Positions 25,075 to 33,348 of a stretch of 39,104 bases of DNA are shown here, piece after piece. The position numbers and the translations under genes were made by a program. The notes under the pieces are model-generated. The model did no database searches. It had not been told where the DNA came from and saw only the letters and a program-made list of their open reading frames with translations. Position 1 is the first letter of the stretch; each line of letters opens with the position of its first letter. Source of the DNA: Coriobacteriia bacterium (GTDB lineage Bacteria; Actinomycetota; Coriobacteriia; Coriobacteriales; Atopobiaceae); contig QAKZ01000052.1 of assembly GCA_003150175.1 (NCBI GenBank), positions 1 through 39,104 on the forward strand, read 5' to 3'.

Positions 25075-25620
25075 GTGCGGACGTTCATCGCGTTGGAGAT
25101 GCCGGGGGAGTTCGTGGACGCCGCCACTGCGATGGCGCGCAGCCTGGAGCGGGCGGTCGACGGGCGCTTTGTGCCGGCGCAGAACTATCACCTCACGCTT
25201 GCGTTCCTCGACGAGGTAGACGAGGCCGAGGCCCGTGCGGCCATCGCCGCCATGGACGACGCGTGCCGGGCGTTCGGCCCCGTGCCCATCGACGTCGACG
25301 GCCTGGGCAGCTTCGGCAAGCGTGCGGGCGGCGCGGGGCTGTGGCTCGGCGTCGCGAAGGACCCGGAGCTCATGGGGCTCGCCGAGCGCCTTCGCGAGGA
25401 GCTGCGGGCCCACGGCGTCGATTACGATAAGAGCAACGCGTTCCTGCCCCACGTGACCCTGGCGCGCCGCGTCCGCCTGCCCAAGGGGGACCTGCCGCGC
25501 CTCGCGTTCCCGCTCCCGTGCGAGGCGCGCCGCGTCACGCTGTTCCGCAGCTATCTGGACAAAGAAGGGGCGCGCTACAAGCCCCTGTACTCGATCGAAC
25601 TCGGAGAATCACATGGCTAA
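25075..25620 (+). CDS. thpR: 2'-5' RNA ligase / RNA 2',3'-cyclic phosphodiesterase
   Basis: 2H-superfamily enzymes open 2',3'-cyclic phosphates and can join tRNA halves in vitro. The 181-residue protein has the two catalytic HxT motifs: His39-Leu-Thr41 in NYHLTLAFL and His126-Val-Thr128 in LPHVTLARR. It also has the typical MRTFIALEMP start. GTG 25075 is preceded by AGGGGAGG. Its end overlaps the flavin reductase start by 8 nt, so the two are an operon. It shares the divergent region, with its LexA-like box 37 nt upstream, with the polymerase gene. Confidence 0.9.
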   Translation: MRTFIALEMPGEFVDAATAMARSLERAVDGRFVPAQNYHLTLAFLDEVDEAEARAAIAAMDDACRAFGPVPIDVDGLGSFGKRAGGAGLWLGVAKDPELMGLAERLREELRAHGVDYDKSNAFLPHVTLARRVRLPKGDLPRLAFPLPCEARRVTLFRSYLDKEGARYKPLYSIELGESHG

Positions 25621-26191
25621 GCAGACCTGGGCCGGCGGAAACATGCTCTACCCGCTGCCGGCGGTAATGGTGAGCTGCGCAGACGCGGCCGGCAAGTCGG
25701 ACATCATCACCATCGCGTGGACGGGGACCGTCTGCACGAACCCGCCGATGCTCTACATCAGCGTGCGCCCCGAGCGCGCGAGCTATCCCATCATCCGCGA
25801 GTCCGGCGAGTTCGTGGTCAACCTCACGACCAAGCGCCTGCAGCGCGCCTGCGACTGGTGCGGCGCCCGCTCCGGCCGCGATTGGGACAAGTGGGCGGAG
25901 TGCCACCTCACCCCGGCGCCGGCGACCACGCTCTCCCACGCGCCCGTGATCGCCGAGAGTCCCGTGAACATCGAGTGTAAGGTCACCGAGGTCAAGGAGC
26001 TCGGGAGCCACCACATGTTCCTCGCGAGCGTGGAGGCGGTGCAGGTGGAGGACGGGCTTCTTGACGACCACGGCCGCCTCGACCTCGCCCGGGCGGGCCT
26101 CACGGCCTACAGCCACGGCGAGTACTTCGAGCTCGGCCGCAGGCTCGGCACCTTCGGCTACGCCGTCCGGAAGGAAAAGAAGCGCAAGTAG
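25613..26191 (+). CDS. Flavin reductase family protein (FMN-binding split barrel)
   Basis: The 192-residue protein has the family pattern: YPLPAVMVSCAD at the N-terminus, DIITIAWTGTVCTNPPMLYISVRPERASY as the flavin-binding region, and GEFVVNLTT. Members reduce free flavin or carry bound FMN. The Cys-rich WCGARSGRDWDKW segment is seen in anaerobe homologues. The start codon lies inside the 3' end of the RNA ligase gene. The physiological partner is unknown. It converges with recQ, leaving 28 nt between the stops. Confidence 0.88.
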   Translation: MAKQTWAGGNMLYPLPAVMVSCADAAGKSDIITIAWTGTVCTNPPMLYISVRPERASYPIIRESGEFVVNLTTKRLQRACDWCGARSGRDWDKWAECHLTPAPATTLSHAPVIAESPVNIECKVTEVKELGSHHMFLASVEAVQVEDGLLDDHGRLDLARAGLTAYSHGEYFELGRRLGTFGYAVRKEKKRK

Positions 26192-26219
26192 CCCATGCCG
26201 CGCGCTCCAAGCCCCCGGC

Positions 26220-28097
26220 TCAGTCGGCGAGGACGGCGAGGAACGCCTCGCCGTAGGCCTCGGCCTTCTTTGCGCCGACGCCGGAGACCTCGAGGAACTC
26301 CTCGGGCGTCCGGGGGTGCTTGGCGCACATGTCGGCCAGCGTCGCGTTGGTGAAGATGAAGTACGTGGGCACCTGCTGCTTTCGCGCGAGCTCACCGCGG
26401 AGGTTGACGAGCCGCTGGAAGAGCTGCTGGTCCGTGACCTCGGGAACCGACCCGGCCCCCGCCGCCCCGCCGGCGCGGCCGCCCGCCTTGCGCGCCGCGC
26501 GCGGCTTGCCGTGGGCGACCTTGAGGACGAGCGGCTCCCCCTCTACCAGCCTCGAGCGCATGAAGGCGACGCCGCCCTCCGTGAGGGAAAGCGTCGGGTA
26601 GTCGCCCGCCGCCTTGCACAGAAGCCCGCGGACCACGAGCTCGTCGATGACCTGGCGGATGCGCGGCACGGGCACGTCGGACATGATGCCGTAGGTGCTC
26701 AGGCGGTCGTAGCCGCGCTCCGCGATCCTCTGTGCACGCGAGCCGCGCAGGATGTCGACGATGGTCGAGGCGCCGACGGAGCGCCCTCGCTGCGCGAGCC
26801 TCGCCACGCAGCTCACCACCTTGAGGGCGTCGACGGTGACGTCCACCTCCTCGAAGTCGGCGAGGCAGTTCGAGCAGTTGCCGCAGTAGGCGGGCGCGGT
26901 CTCGCCGAAGTAGCGCAGGATGCGGGCGCGCAGGCACTCGGTCGTCGTGGCGTAGAAGACCATCTGGCGCAGGCGCTCCTCGTCGCGGCGGCGCAGCTCC
27001 GCGAGCTCGTCGGGGCCGAGGTCGTCGCGCGTGGTCTGCCCGATGAGGTACTCCTGGGTGTGCACATCGCCGGGGGAGTAGAGCAGCAGGCACTCGGCCG
27101 GCGTCCCGTCGCGCCCCGCGCGCCCGGCCTCCTGGTAGTAGTTCTCCAGGCAGCTCGGGATGTTGTAGTGCACGATGTAGTTGACGTTCGACTTGTCGAT
27201 GCCCATGCCGAAGGCGTTGGTGGCCACCATCACGCGGGCGCGGTCGTAGAGGAAGTCGGCCTGGTTCTGCTCGCGCTCCGCGGCCGAGAGCCCCGCGTGG
27301 TAGCGCGTGGCGGGAATCCCGCGCCGGCGCAGCAGGTCGCAGAGCTCCTCGACCGCACGGCGGCTCGAGCAGTAGACGATGCCCGACTGGTCCTCGCGCT
27401 CGAGGATGAACGAGGCGACGCGCGCGTCCTTGGCCTTGCGGGTGGCCGGCCGCTCCACGAGGAACTTGAGGTTCGGCCTGTCGAAGCTCGCGAGCACCGA
27501 GTGCGGATCGCGCAGCCCGAGGGAACGGGCGATGTCGTCGCGGACCGCCTTCGTCGCCGTCGCGGTGAGCGCCATCACCGGCGGACGGGCCGGCAGGGCG
27601 TCGATGAACTCGATGATGCGCTGGTAAGAAGGCCTGAAGTCGTTGCCCCACTGGCTGATGCAGTGAGCCTCGTCGACGGCGAGCAGCGCCACGCCGCGCT
27701 CGGCGGCGACCGTAAGGAGCGCGGGGTCGTCCAGGCGCTCCGGCGCGACGTAGACGAGGGTGAGCGCGCCTGCCGCGATGCCGTGAAGCACGTCGGCCTG
27801 CTCGGCGCCCGTGAGCGTGGAGTTCAGGCAACTCGCGGCCACGCCGTACTGTCGCAGCGCCCCGACCTGGTCGGCCATGAGCGATATCAGGGGAGAGACG
27901 ACCACGGTGAGCCCGCCCGTGCGCTCGGCGAGCGCGATGGCCGGGACCTGGTAGCAGATGGACTTGCCGGCGGAGGTCGGCATGACGGCGAGCACGTCTT
28001 TGCCCGCGAGCGCGGCCTCCACGATGCCTTGCTGGTGCGGGCGGAAGCTCTCGTAGCCGAAGGTCTGGCGGAGTATGTCTGCAGGCGTGCGAATCAT
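26220..28097 (-). CDS. recQ: ATP-dependent DNA helicase RecQ
   Basis: A 3'-5' helicase in recombination and fork repair, 625 residues. It shows FRPHQQ, Walker A PTSAGKS (usually PTGGGKS), DEAHCISQWGNDFRPSY, TATAT and QEAGRAGRDG. The RQC zinc site is CLRARILRYFGETAPAYCGNCSNC-like (four Cys), and a winged helix and an HRDC domain end the protein. A Gly/Ala-rich linker precedes the HRDC. Start ATG 28097 fits the usual N-terminus, but no good ribosome binding site is visible. Instead the start codon directly follows a 19-bp stem, which could limit translation. Confidence 0.94.
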   Translation of the reverse strand: MIRTPADILRQTFGYESFRPHQQGIVEAALAGKDVLAVMPTSAGKSICYQVPAIALAERTGGLTVVVSPLISLMADQVGALRQYGVAASCLNSTLTGAEQADVLHGIAAGALTLVYVAPERLDDPALLTVAAERGVALLAVDEAHCISQWGNDFRPSYQRIIEFIDALPARPPVMALTATATKAVRDDIARSLGLRDPHSVLASFDRPNLKFLVERPATRKAKDARVASFILEREDQSGIVYCSSRRAVEELCDLLRRRGIPATRYHAGLSAAEREQNQADFLYDRARVMVATNAFGMGIDKSNVNYIVHYNIPSCLENYYQEAGRAGRDGTPAECLLLYSPGDVHTQEYLIGQTTRDDLGPDELAELRRRDEERLRQMVFYATTTECLRARILRYFGETAPAYCGNCSNCLADFEEVDVTVDALKVVSCVARLAQRGRSVGASTIVDILRGSRAQRIAERGYDRLSTYGIMSDVPVPRIRQVIDELVVRGLLCKAAGDYPTLSLTEGGVAFMRSRLVEGEPLVLKVAHGKPRAARKAGGRAGGAAGAGSVPEVTDQQLFQRLVNLRGELARKQQVPTYFIFTNATLADMCAKHPRTPEEFLEVSGVGAKKAEAYGEAFLAVLAD

Positions 28098-28152
28098 GAC
28101 TCTAGGCTACACCCGCCGCGCGGATCGCGCGAAGCGGGTGCAGCCTAGAGTC
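28098..28152 (-). terminator. 19-bp hairpin between trkA-like gene and recQ
   Basis: Arms 28098-28116 and 28134-28152 pair at 18 of 19 positions. The one mismatch becomes a G-U wobble in minus-strand RNA. The loop CGCGCGGATCGCGCG is itself self-complementary. It begins 58 nt after the upstream RCK gene stop and ends at the recQ start codon, so it may both terminate and restrain recQ translation. Confidence 0.6.
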
Positions 28153-28209
28153 GGTCGGCTCCGGGACGTCCGGCCCCGGAGCCTGTTCGTTCGATTGTCG
28201 GGATCGCCC

Positions 28210-28869
28210 TTACTGCAGCGCGCGGCTCAGGAAGGCCCTTCCCTCGTCGTTCGCGAACGCGACCACGCGGTCGCCCGACGCGAGCACGGTCGAGCCGTTG
28301 GGGATGACGATGTCGCCGTCGTGCTCGACCGCGACGAGCACGAGCCCGTCGGGCAGCGAAAGCTGGCTCACGGTCTTGCCGACCACTCCGGAGCGCGGGC
28401 GCACCTCGCCCTGGACGATGGCGTGGCCGTCCCTGCCCAGGCGCATGATCGTAAAGACGTCCTCCATATCGAGGCCCTCCTCGACCGAGCGGGTGATCAG
28501 CTCCGCCTGGTCGATGGCGACGTCGACGCCCATGGACGCGTCGAACATCCAGGAGTTCGCCGGGTTGTTGACGCGGGCCACGACCCGGCCGACGCCGTAC
28601 TCCATCTTTGCGAGCATCGAGACGACGAGGTTGACCTCATCGTTGCCCGTGACGGCGATCACGATGTCGGCGCGCAGCACGCCCGCCTGCTCCAGGACGT
28701 CCGGGCTCGAGCCGACGCCCCTCAAGACGGTGCCCGCGGGAAGCTTCTGCTCGAGGCGCTCGGCCACGGCCTTCCTCGACTCGATGACCTTGACCGTGTC
28801 CCCTCGGCTGCCCAGCAGCGACGCGAGGTAGGCGCCGGTCTTGCCGCCGCCGACGATGATGATGTTCAT
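28210..28869 (-). CDS. RCK (TrkA/KtrA-type) potassium regulatory protein
   Basis: RCK proteins bind NAD(H)/ATP through a Rossmann fold and gate K+ channels or transporters. The 219-residue protein has GGGKTGAYLA (GxGxxG-type), an acidic residue in VIES after strand 2, and IVIAVTGNDEVN. A C-terminal RCK_C domain follows (GDIVIPNGSTVLASGDRVVAF). It lies 10 nt after a second RCK gene and downstream of a P-type ATPase. No TrkH/KtrB membrane subunit occurs in the window. Confidence 0.9.
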   Translation of the reverse strand: MNIIIVGGGKTGAYLASLLGSRGDTVKVIESRKAVAERLEQKLPAGTVLRGVGSSPDVLEQAGVLRADIVIAVTGNDEVNLVVSMLAKMEYGVGRVVARVNNPANSWMFDASMGVDVAIDQAELITRSVEEGLDMEDVFTIMRLGRDGHAIVQGEVRPRSGVVGKTVSQLSLPDGLVLVAVEHDGDIVIPNGSTVLASGDRVVAFANDEGRAFLSRALQ

Positions 28870-28879
28870 GCCTGCCTCC

Positions 28880-29533
28880 TTACTCGGCCAGGCCGAGCAT
28901 GGTGCGGAACTTGCCCGCCGCGCTCGACGCGACCGCTGCGTAGATGATGTCGCCGTGCTGGAGAACCGTTCCCTGGGTGGGGATGAAGGTCTCGTTGTCG
29001 TGCGAGACCGAGACGATGTTGACCTCGCCCAGGGCGGTGATCTCGCGGACGGTGCTGCCCTCGAGCAGCGCCGGGACGTCGGCGCGCACCAGGCGCACGC
29101 CGCCGGTCCCGAGCTCGACGACGTCGTCGAGCTCGTTGAAGGTCAGAAGCTCGCTGACGCGCCTCACACCCCACTCGGTGGTCGAGATGCTCTGGATGCC
29201 GAGCCTGCGGTAGGTCTCGGCGTTGCTGATCTCGTACAGGCGGGCGATGACGCGGGGGACGCGGTAGGTCTGGCGAGAGATGCGCGCGACCACGATGTTG
29301 GTCTCGTCCGAGGACGTGCAGGCGATCACGGCGCTGGCGCGGTCGATGCCGGCCGCCTCCAGGACCTTGCGGTCGAACCCGATGCCCTCGACGGTGCGGC
29401 CGCCGAACGACTCCCTCAGCGCCTCGAGGCGCTCGGGCTCCTGGTCGATGGCGCAGACGTCGTAGCCCTGCCTGTCGAGCTTGTGGGCGAGGCTGGTGCC
29501 CATGCGCCCCATTCCAACGACGATGATGTTCAT
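28880..29533 (-). CDS. RCK (TrkA/KtrA-type) potassium regulatory protein, second copy
   Basis: The 217-residue paralogue of the next gene has GMGRMGTSLA, Asp in AIDQEP at the end of strand 2, and IACTSSDETNIVVA, plus a C-terminal RCK_C domain. E. coli TrkA contains two such halves in one chain; here the halves are separate genes and may form a hetero-octamer. It starts at ATG 29533, 3 nt after the P-type ATPase stop, a clear operon arrangement suggesting a functional link with that pump. Confidence 0.9.
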   Translation of the reverse strand: MNIIVVGMGRMGTSLAHKLDRQGYDVCAIDQEPERLEALRESFGGRTVEGIGFDRKVLEAAGIDRASAVIACTSSDETNIVVARISRQTYRVPRVIARLYEISNAETYRRLGIQSISTTEWGVRRVSELLTFNELDDVVELGTGGVRLVRADVPALLEGSTVREITALGEVNIVSVSHDNETFIPTQGTVLQHGDIIYAAVASSAAGKFRTMLGLAE

Positions 29534-29536
29534 GGT

Positions 29537-32404
29537 TTACCTCTTTTCCGGCGTCTGTCGGATGGCGACGCCATTGCGGTCGATGTGATGACGCTTGCGC
29601 ACGATGGCCTTGCGGCACTCCTCGAGCAGCAGGATCACGGGCGGGAGCAGCACCAGGAACACGTAGTCCTTCAGGAGCAGCGGGCTCGTGTGGAACACGC
29701 TCTGGAAGGGCGGGAACAGCGTGATGAACACGATGAGCGCTATCTCGAACAGTATGCCCTTGTTGACCTGGGAGTTCGAGAACAGCCCGACCGAGAACAC
29801 CGAGGCGACCTCCGTGCGGCAGTTCCATACCTCGCCGATCTGGGTAAAGACGATGGCGGCCAGCGCCATGGTCGTGGCGCGCACGTAGACCGGGTCGAGG
29901 TCGGCGCCCACGCCGAACATCGCGATGCCCGGGTGCCAGCCGTTCATGACCTGGCAGAACATGAACGCGGCGAACGAGAAGAGCGCGCCGAGAAGGCCGT
30001 ACCACAGGAACGCCTTGCGCATGACCTTGCCGGAGAGCAAAGGCTCGTTGGGGTCGCGCGGAGGACGGTCCATGACGTCGGCCTCCGGGGGCTCGGTGCC
30101 GAGACCCAGGGCCGGGAGCATGTCGGTGCCCAGGTCGATGGTGAGGATCTGCATCGTGGTCAGCGGCAGGGGCACGGCGCCGCCGGAGAGCAGGTAGATG
30201 GCGGACGGGACGGCCTCGGGGACGTTGGAGTTCAGGATGTAGAGCATGAACTTCTTGATGTTGGCGTAGACCGCGCGGCCTTCCTCGATGGCATGGACGA
30301 TCGACGCGAAGTTGTCGTCGGTCAGGATCATGTCCGCGGCCTCCTTGGCCACGTCCGTGCCGGTGATGCCCATGGCCACGCCGATGTCGGCCTTCTTGAG
30401 GGCGGGGGAGTCGTTCACACCGTCGCCGGTGACGGCCACGATCTCGCCCATCTGCTGCAGGTTTTCGACGACGCGCAGCTTCTGCTCGGGCGCCATGCGG
30501 GCAAAGACGACCTCGCCCTTGAGGGCCTCCTTGAGCTCGTCGTCCGAGGTCTTCTCGAGCTCGACGCCGGAGAACACGCGCGGGTGGGCGCTCTGGACGA
30601 TGCCGATCTTGCGGGCGATGGAGACGGCGGTCAGGCCGTAGTCGCCCGTGATCATGACGACGCGGATACCTGCGCGGCGGCACTCCGCCACGGCGTCGGC
30701 GACCTCGGGGCGAGGCGGATCCTGCATGACGAGCAGGCCGACGAAGGTGAGCTCGCACTCGATGTTGTCGGGGGTGTAGTCGCTCATGGAGCGGGGGATG
30801 GACTCGTCGTCCGCGCGCAGCGGGCGGTAGGCGAGCGCGAGGACGCGCAGGCCGTCGGCGGCGTAGCCGTCGTTGGCGTCCATGATGCGCTTGCGCAGGT
30901 CGTCGTCCATGGCGACGACCTCGCCGTTGATGCGGGCGCTGGAAGAGAGGCGCACGACCTCGTTGGGGGCGCCCTTCACGAAAGCGACGCGCTTGGCGCC
31001 GTCGAGCGGCTGCTTGAGCTGGTGGATGGTGGTCATGCGCTTGCGGCGGCTCTCGAAGGGGAGCTCCCTCACGCGCGGCATCTCGGCCTCGAGGCCCTCG
31101 AGCGTGAGGCCGGCCTTCTGGGCGCTGACGAGCAGGCACGCCTCGGTGGGGTCGCCCAGGACGGTGTAGCGACCGCCCTCCTCCTCGGGGTCGACCAGGC
31201 GGGCGTTGGAGCACAGGGCGCCTCCCGCGACCAGCAGGCGGAGCTGCTCGTCGTCGGCAGCGAGCCACTTCTCGCCGTTCGAGCGGATCTCGCCCTTGGG
31301 CGCGTAGCCCACGCCAGTGACCTCGTACTCGCGGTCGCAGGTCCACAGGTGGTTGACCGTCATCTCGTTTTGGGTGAGGGTGCCGGTCTTGTCGGTGCAG
31401 ATGACGCTCGTGGAGCCGAGCGCCTCGACGGAGCTGAGCTTCTTCACGAGGGCGTTGCGCTTGCTCATGCGCTGGACGGCCATGGCGAGCGAGAGCGTGA
31501 CCGTGGGCAGCAGGCCCTCGGGGATGAACGCGACGACCATGCCGAGCGCAAAGATGAACGACGAGGCGAGGCCGTTGTGGACAAAGAGCACGTCGAGCAG
31601 GAAGAACGCGACGCCCATGCACATGGCGAACAGCGTGACCTGCTTGGTCAGGCGGTCGAGCTGACGCTGCAGGGGGCTCTCGGACTCCTCCATGTTCTGC
31701 GTGAGGCTCGCGATCTTGCCGAACTCGGTCGCCATGCCGATGCGCGTGACCACGACGCGGCCGTTGCCCTCGGAGACCGAGGTGCCGGCAAAGACGAGGT
31801 TGGGGGTCTCGGCGGGGGTGAGGTCGGGCTCGCACACGGCGTCGGCGGTCTTCCTCACGGGGTTGGACTCGCCGGTCAAGGTCGACTGGTCGACCTGGAG
31901 GTCGGAGGCGCGGATCACGCGGCCGTCGGCCGAGATCTTGTCGCCCTCCGCGAGGACCATGACGTCGCCGGGGACGAGGTCCTCCGCGAGGACCTGGATC
32001 TGCTCGCCGTCACGGATGACGTTGACGTAGGAGGGGAGCATCTTCTTGAGGGCCTCGGTCGCCTTGTCGGCCTGGTGCTCCTGCCAGAAGCTGAAGCAGC
32101 CGTTGATGAGGTTGACCAGCCAAACGGCGACGCACAGCTCCGGCATGCCGGCGACGAGCGCGATGATGCCGGCGACCCACAGAAGGATCGCCATGAGGTG
32201 CGTGAAGTTGGAGAGAAACGCCAGTACCGGGGACTTTTTCTTTGCAGCCTGAATGAGGTTCTTTCCGAACTTGCCCTGGTACTCTGCCGCCTTCTCGCTC
32301 GTGAGGCCTGCCGCGCTGGTGGCCAGGGCACCGAGCACTTCGTCGGCGGGGAGCGCCGCGATGTTGGGCAGCTCGCCCTCGATGATGTTTGACGGGGTTT
32401 CCAA
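29537..32404 (-). CDS. P-type cation ATPase, PII (Na,K-ATPase-like)
   Basis: An ATP-driven cation pump of 955 residues with about ten membrane helices. It has the cation-ATPase N-terminal domain, TLTGES (actuator), TM4 FIPEGLLPTVT, phosphorylation site DKTGTLT (Asp338), the nucleotide-binding KGAP, and TGDGVNDSPALKKAD. The TM5-TM6 residues NSNVPEAVPS and IDLGTDMLPA, followed by EPPEADVMDRPPR, match Na,K-ATPase (TSNIPEITPF, IDLGTDMVPA) better than SERCA, which favours Na+/K+ over Ca2+. No beta subunit is seen. It starts at TTG 32404 with AAGGAGG 3-4 nt upstream. It heads an operon with two RCK genes and lies just downstream of a KdpDE-like pair. The ion needs testing. Confidence 0.9.
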   Translation of the reverse strand: METPSNIIEGELPNIAALPADEVLGALATSAAGLTSEKAAEYQGKFGKNLIQAAKKKSPVLAFLSNFTHLMAILLWVAGIIALVAGMPELCVAVWLVNLINGCFSFWQEHQADKATEALKKMLPSYVNVIRDGEQIQVLAEDLVPGDVMVLAEGDKISADGRVIRASDLQVDQSTLTGESNPVRKTADAVCEPDLTPAETPNLVFAGTSVSEGNGRVVVTRIGMATEFGKIASLTQNMEESESPLQRQLDRLTKQVTLFAMCMGVAFFLLDVLFVHNGLASSFIFALGMVVAFIPEGLLPTVTLSLAMAVQRMSKRNALVKKLSSVEALGSTSVICTDKTGTLTQNEMTVNHLWTCDREYEVTGVGYAPKGEIRSNGEKWLAADDEQLRLLVAGGALCSNARLVDPEEEGGRYTVLGDPTEACLLVSAQKAGLTLEGLEAEMPRVRELPFESRRKRMTTIHQLKQPLDGAKRVAFVKGAPNEVVRLSSSARINGEVVAMDDDLRKRIMDANDGYAADGLRVLALAYRPLRADDESIPRSMSDYTPDNIECELTFVGLLVMQDPPRPEVADAVAECRRAGIRVVMITGDYGLTAVSIARKIGIVQSAHPRVFSGVELEKTSDDELKEALKGEVVFARMAPEQKLRVVENLQQMGEIVAVTGDGVNDSPALKKADIGVAMGITGTDVAKEAADMILTDDNFASIVHAIEEGRAVYANIKKFMLYILNSNVPEAVPSAIYLLSGGAVPLPLTTMQILTIDLGTDMLPALGLGTEPPEADVMDRPPRDPNEPLLSGKVMRKAFLWYGLLGALFSFAAFMFCQVMNGWHPGIAMFGVGADLDPVYVRATTMALAAIVFTQIGEVWNCRTEVASVFSVGLFSNSQVNKGILFEIALIVFITLFPPFQSVFHTSPLLLKDYVFLVLLPPVILLLEECRKAIVRKRHHIDRNGVAIRQTPEKR

Positions 32405-32407
32405 GGG

Positions 32408-32483
32408 TCCTCCTTTCCTTTATGCCGCCGCGTGCCCGAAACAGCATGCGGCCCGGCGGCGGATCCGCCGGCGAAAAGGAGGA
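32408..32483 (-). promoter_or_regulatory. P-ATPase mRNA leader with anti-Shine-Dalgarno pairing
   Basis: The ribosome binding site AAAGGAGGA (32416-32408 on the minus strand) has a perfect 9-nt complement, TCCTCCTTT, at 32483-32475 near the mRNA 5' end. A GC-rich palindrome (CGGCGGATCCGCCG, about 32457-32470) lies beside it. The leader could fold to hide the start. Confidence 0.4.
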
Positions 32484-32504
32484 TAGACGCTTCGCGCCCG
32501 TTGG

Positions 32505-32535
32505 CTTATACGATGTCTACCTGCGAATTATTCAA
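32505..32535 (-). promoter_or_regulatory. Candidate promoter of the P-ATPase/RCK operon
   Basis: TTGAAT (32535-32530) and TATAAG (32510-32505) on the minus strand are spaced by 19 nt in a locally AT-rich patch between kdpE and the ATPase gene. The spacing is long, so confidence is modest. Confidence 0.4.
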
Positions 32536-32580
32536 CATGATGCGGGCATAAAGCCCTAATTAAAACCGAATAAAGGCGGC

Positions 32581-33348
32581 CTAAAGAGCCGAGGTAGGGG
32601 GCGTGGGCGCATCTTTGCCCCCGCTTACGCGGAGCATGCGGTAGCCGACCCCCACATGCGTCTGAATGTAGCGCGGGTGCACCGGGTCGGGCTCGATTTT
32701 CTTTCGCAGGGTGCCCATGAACACGCGCAGGGAAGCGAGGTCGGTCTGTTTCTCGGACCCCCAGACCTCGCGGAGGATGAAGCTGTGGGTCAGGACTTTG
32801 TCCACGTTGCGGGACAGAAGGCACAGGAGCTTGAACTCGATGGGCGTCAGGTGGAGCTCGGCGCCCGCAAGGTAGGCCATCCCCGCCGTGTAGTCGATGC
32901 TCAGGTCCCCGTTCACGAAGGTGGGGCTCTCCTTGCCGGCAGCCTCGCTAAGGTGGCTCAGCCGCCGCACCGTCGTGCGGATGCGGGCCAAAAGCTCGCC
33001 CACCGAGAACGGTTTGGTGAGGTAGTCGTCGGCGCCCGCGTCGAGGGCGCCGATCTTGTCGCTGTCCTCGCTTCGGGCGGACACCACGATGATGGGCATC
33101 TGCGACCAGGCGCGGATGGCCCGGACCACCTCGATGCCGTCGATGTCGGGCAGCCCCAGGTCGAGCAGGACCACGTCGGGCGCGCTCGTCGCCGCCGAGG
33201 CGATGGCGCCCCGGCCGGTGGTCTCGCTCAGGTGGGTGTAGCCCTCGGTGTCGAGCGTCGTCAGGATGAGGTTGCGCACCGCGGCGTCGTCCTCCACGAC
33301 GAGTATCGCGGGGCGCGTCCCCGCATGGTTAGTGGTCGCAGCGGCCAT
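32581..33348 (-). CDS. kdpE: KdpE-like response regulator (OmpR/PhoB family)
   Basis: The 255-residue protein has a receiver domain (ILVVEDDAAVRNL, phospho-acceptor Asp in VLLDLGLPDIDG, Lys in TKPF) and a C-terminal winged helix (LHLTPIEFKLLCLLSRN...VGVGYRML). This is typical of KdpE. ATG 33348 has GGGGAAG upstream and overlaps the kinase gene end by 20 nt, indicating coupled translation. By position its likeliest target is the P-ATPase/RCK operon immediately downstream, as no kdpFABC genes are in the window. Confidence 0.85.
   Translation of the reverse strand: MAAATTNHAGTRPAILVVEDDAAVRNLILTTLDTEGYTHLSETTGRGAIASAATSAPDVVLLDLGLPDIDGIEVVRAIRAWSQMPIIVVSARSEDSDKIGALDAGADDYLTKPFSVGELLARIRTTVRRLSHLSEAAGKESPTFVNGDLSIDYTAGMAYLAGAELHLTPIEFKLLCLLSRNVDKVLTHSFILREVWGSEKQTDLASLRVFMGTLRKKIEPDPVHPRYIQTHVGVGYRMLRVSGGKDAPTPPTSAL

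Noticed and set aside
28841..32392. 1183-codon plus-strand open frame
   Set aside because: It lies opposite the P-ATPase and RCK genes, is His/Asp/Val-biased without recognisable domains, and reflects GC-skewed codon use on the real strand.
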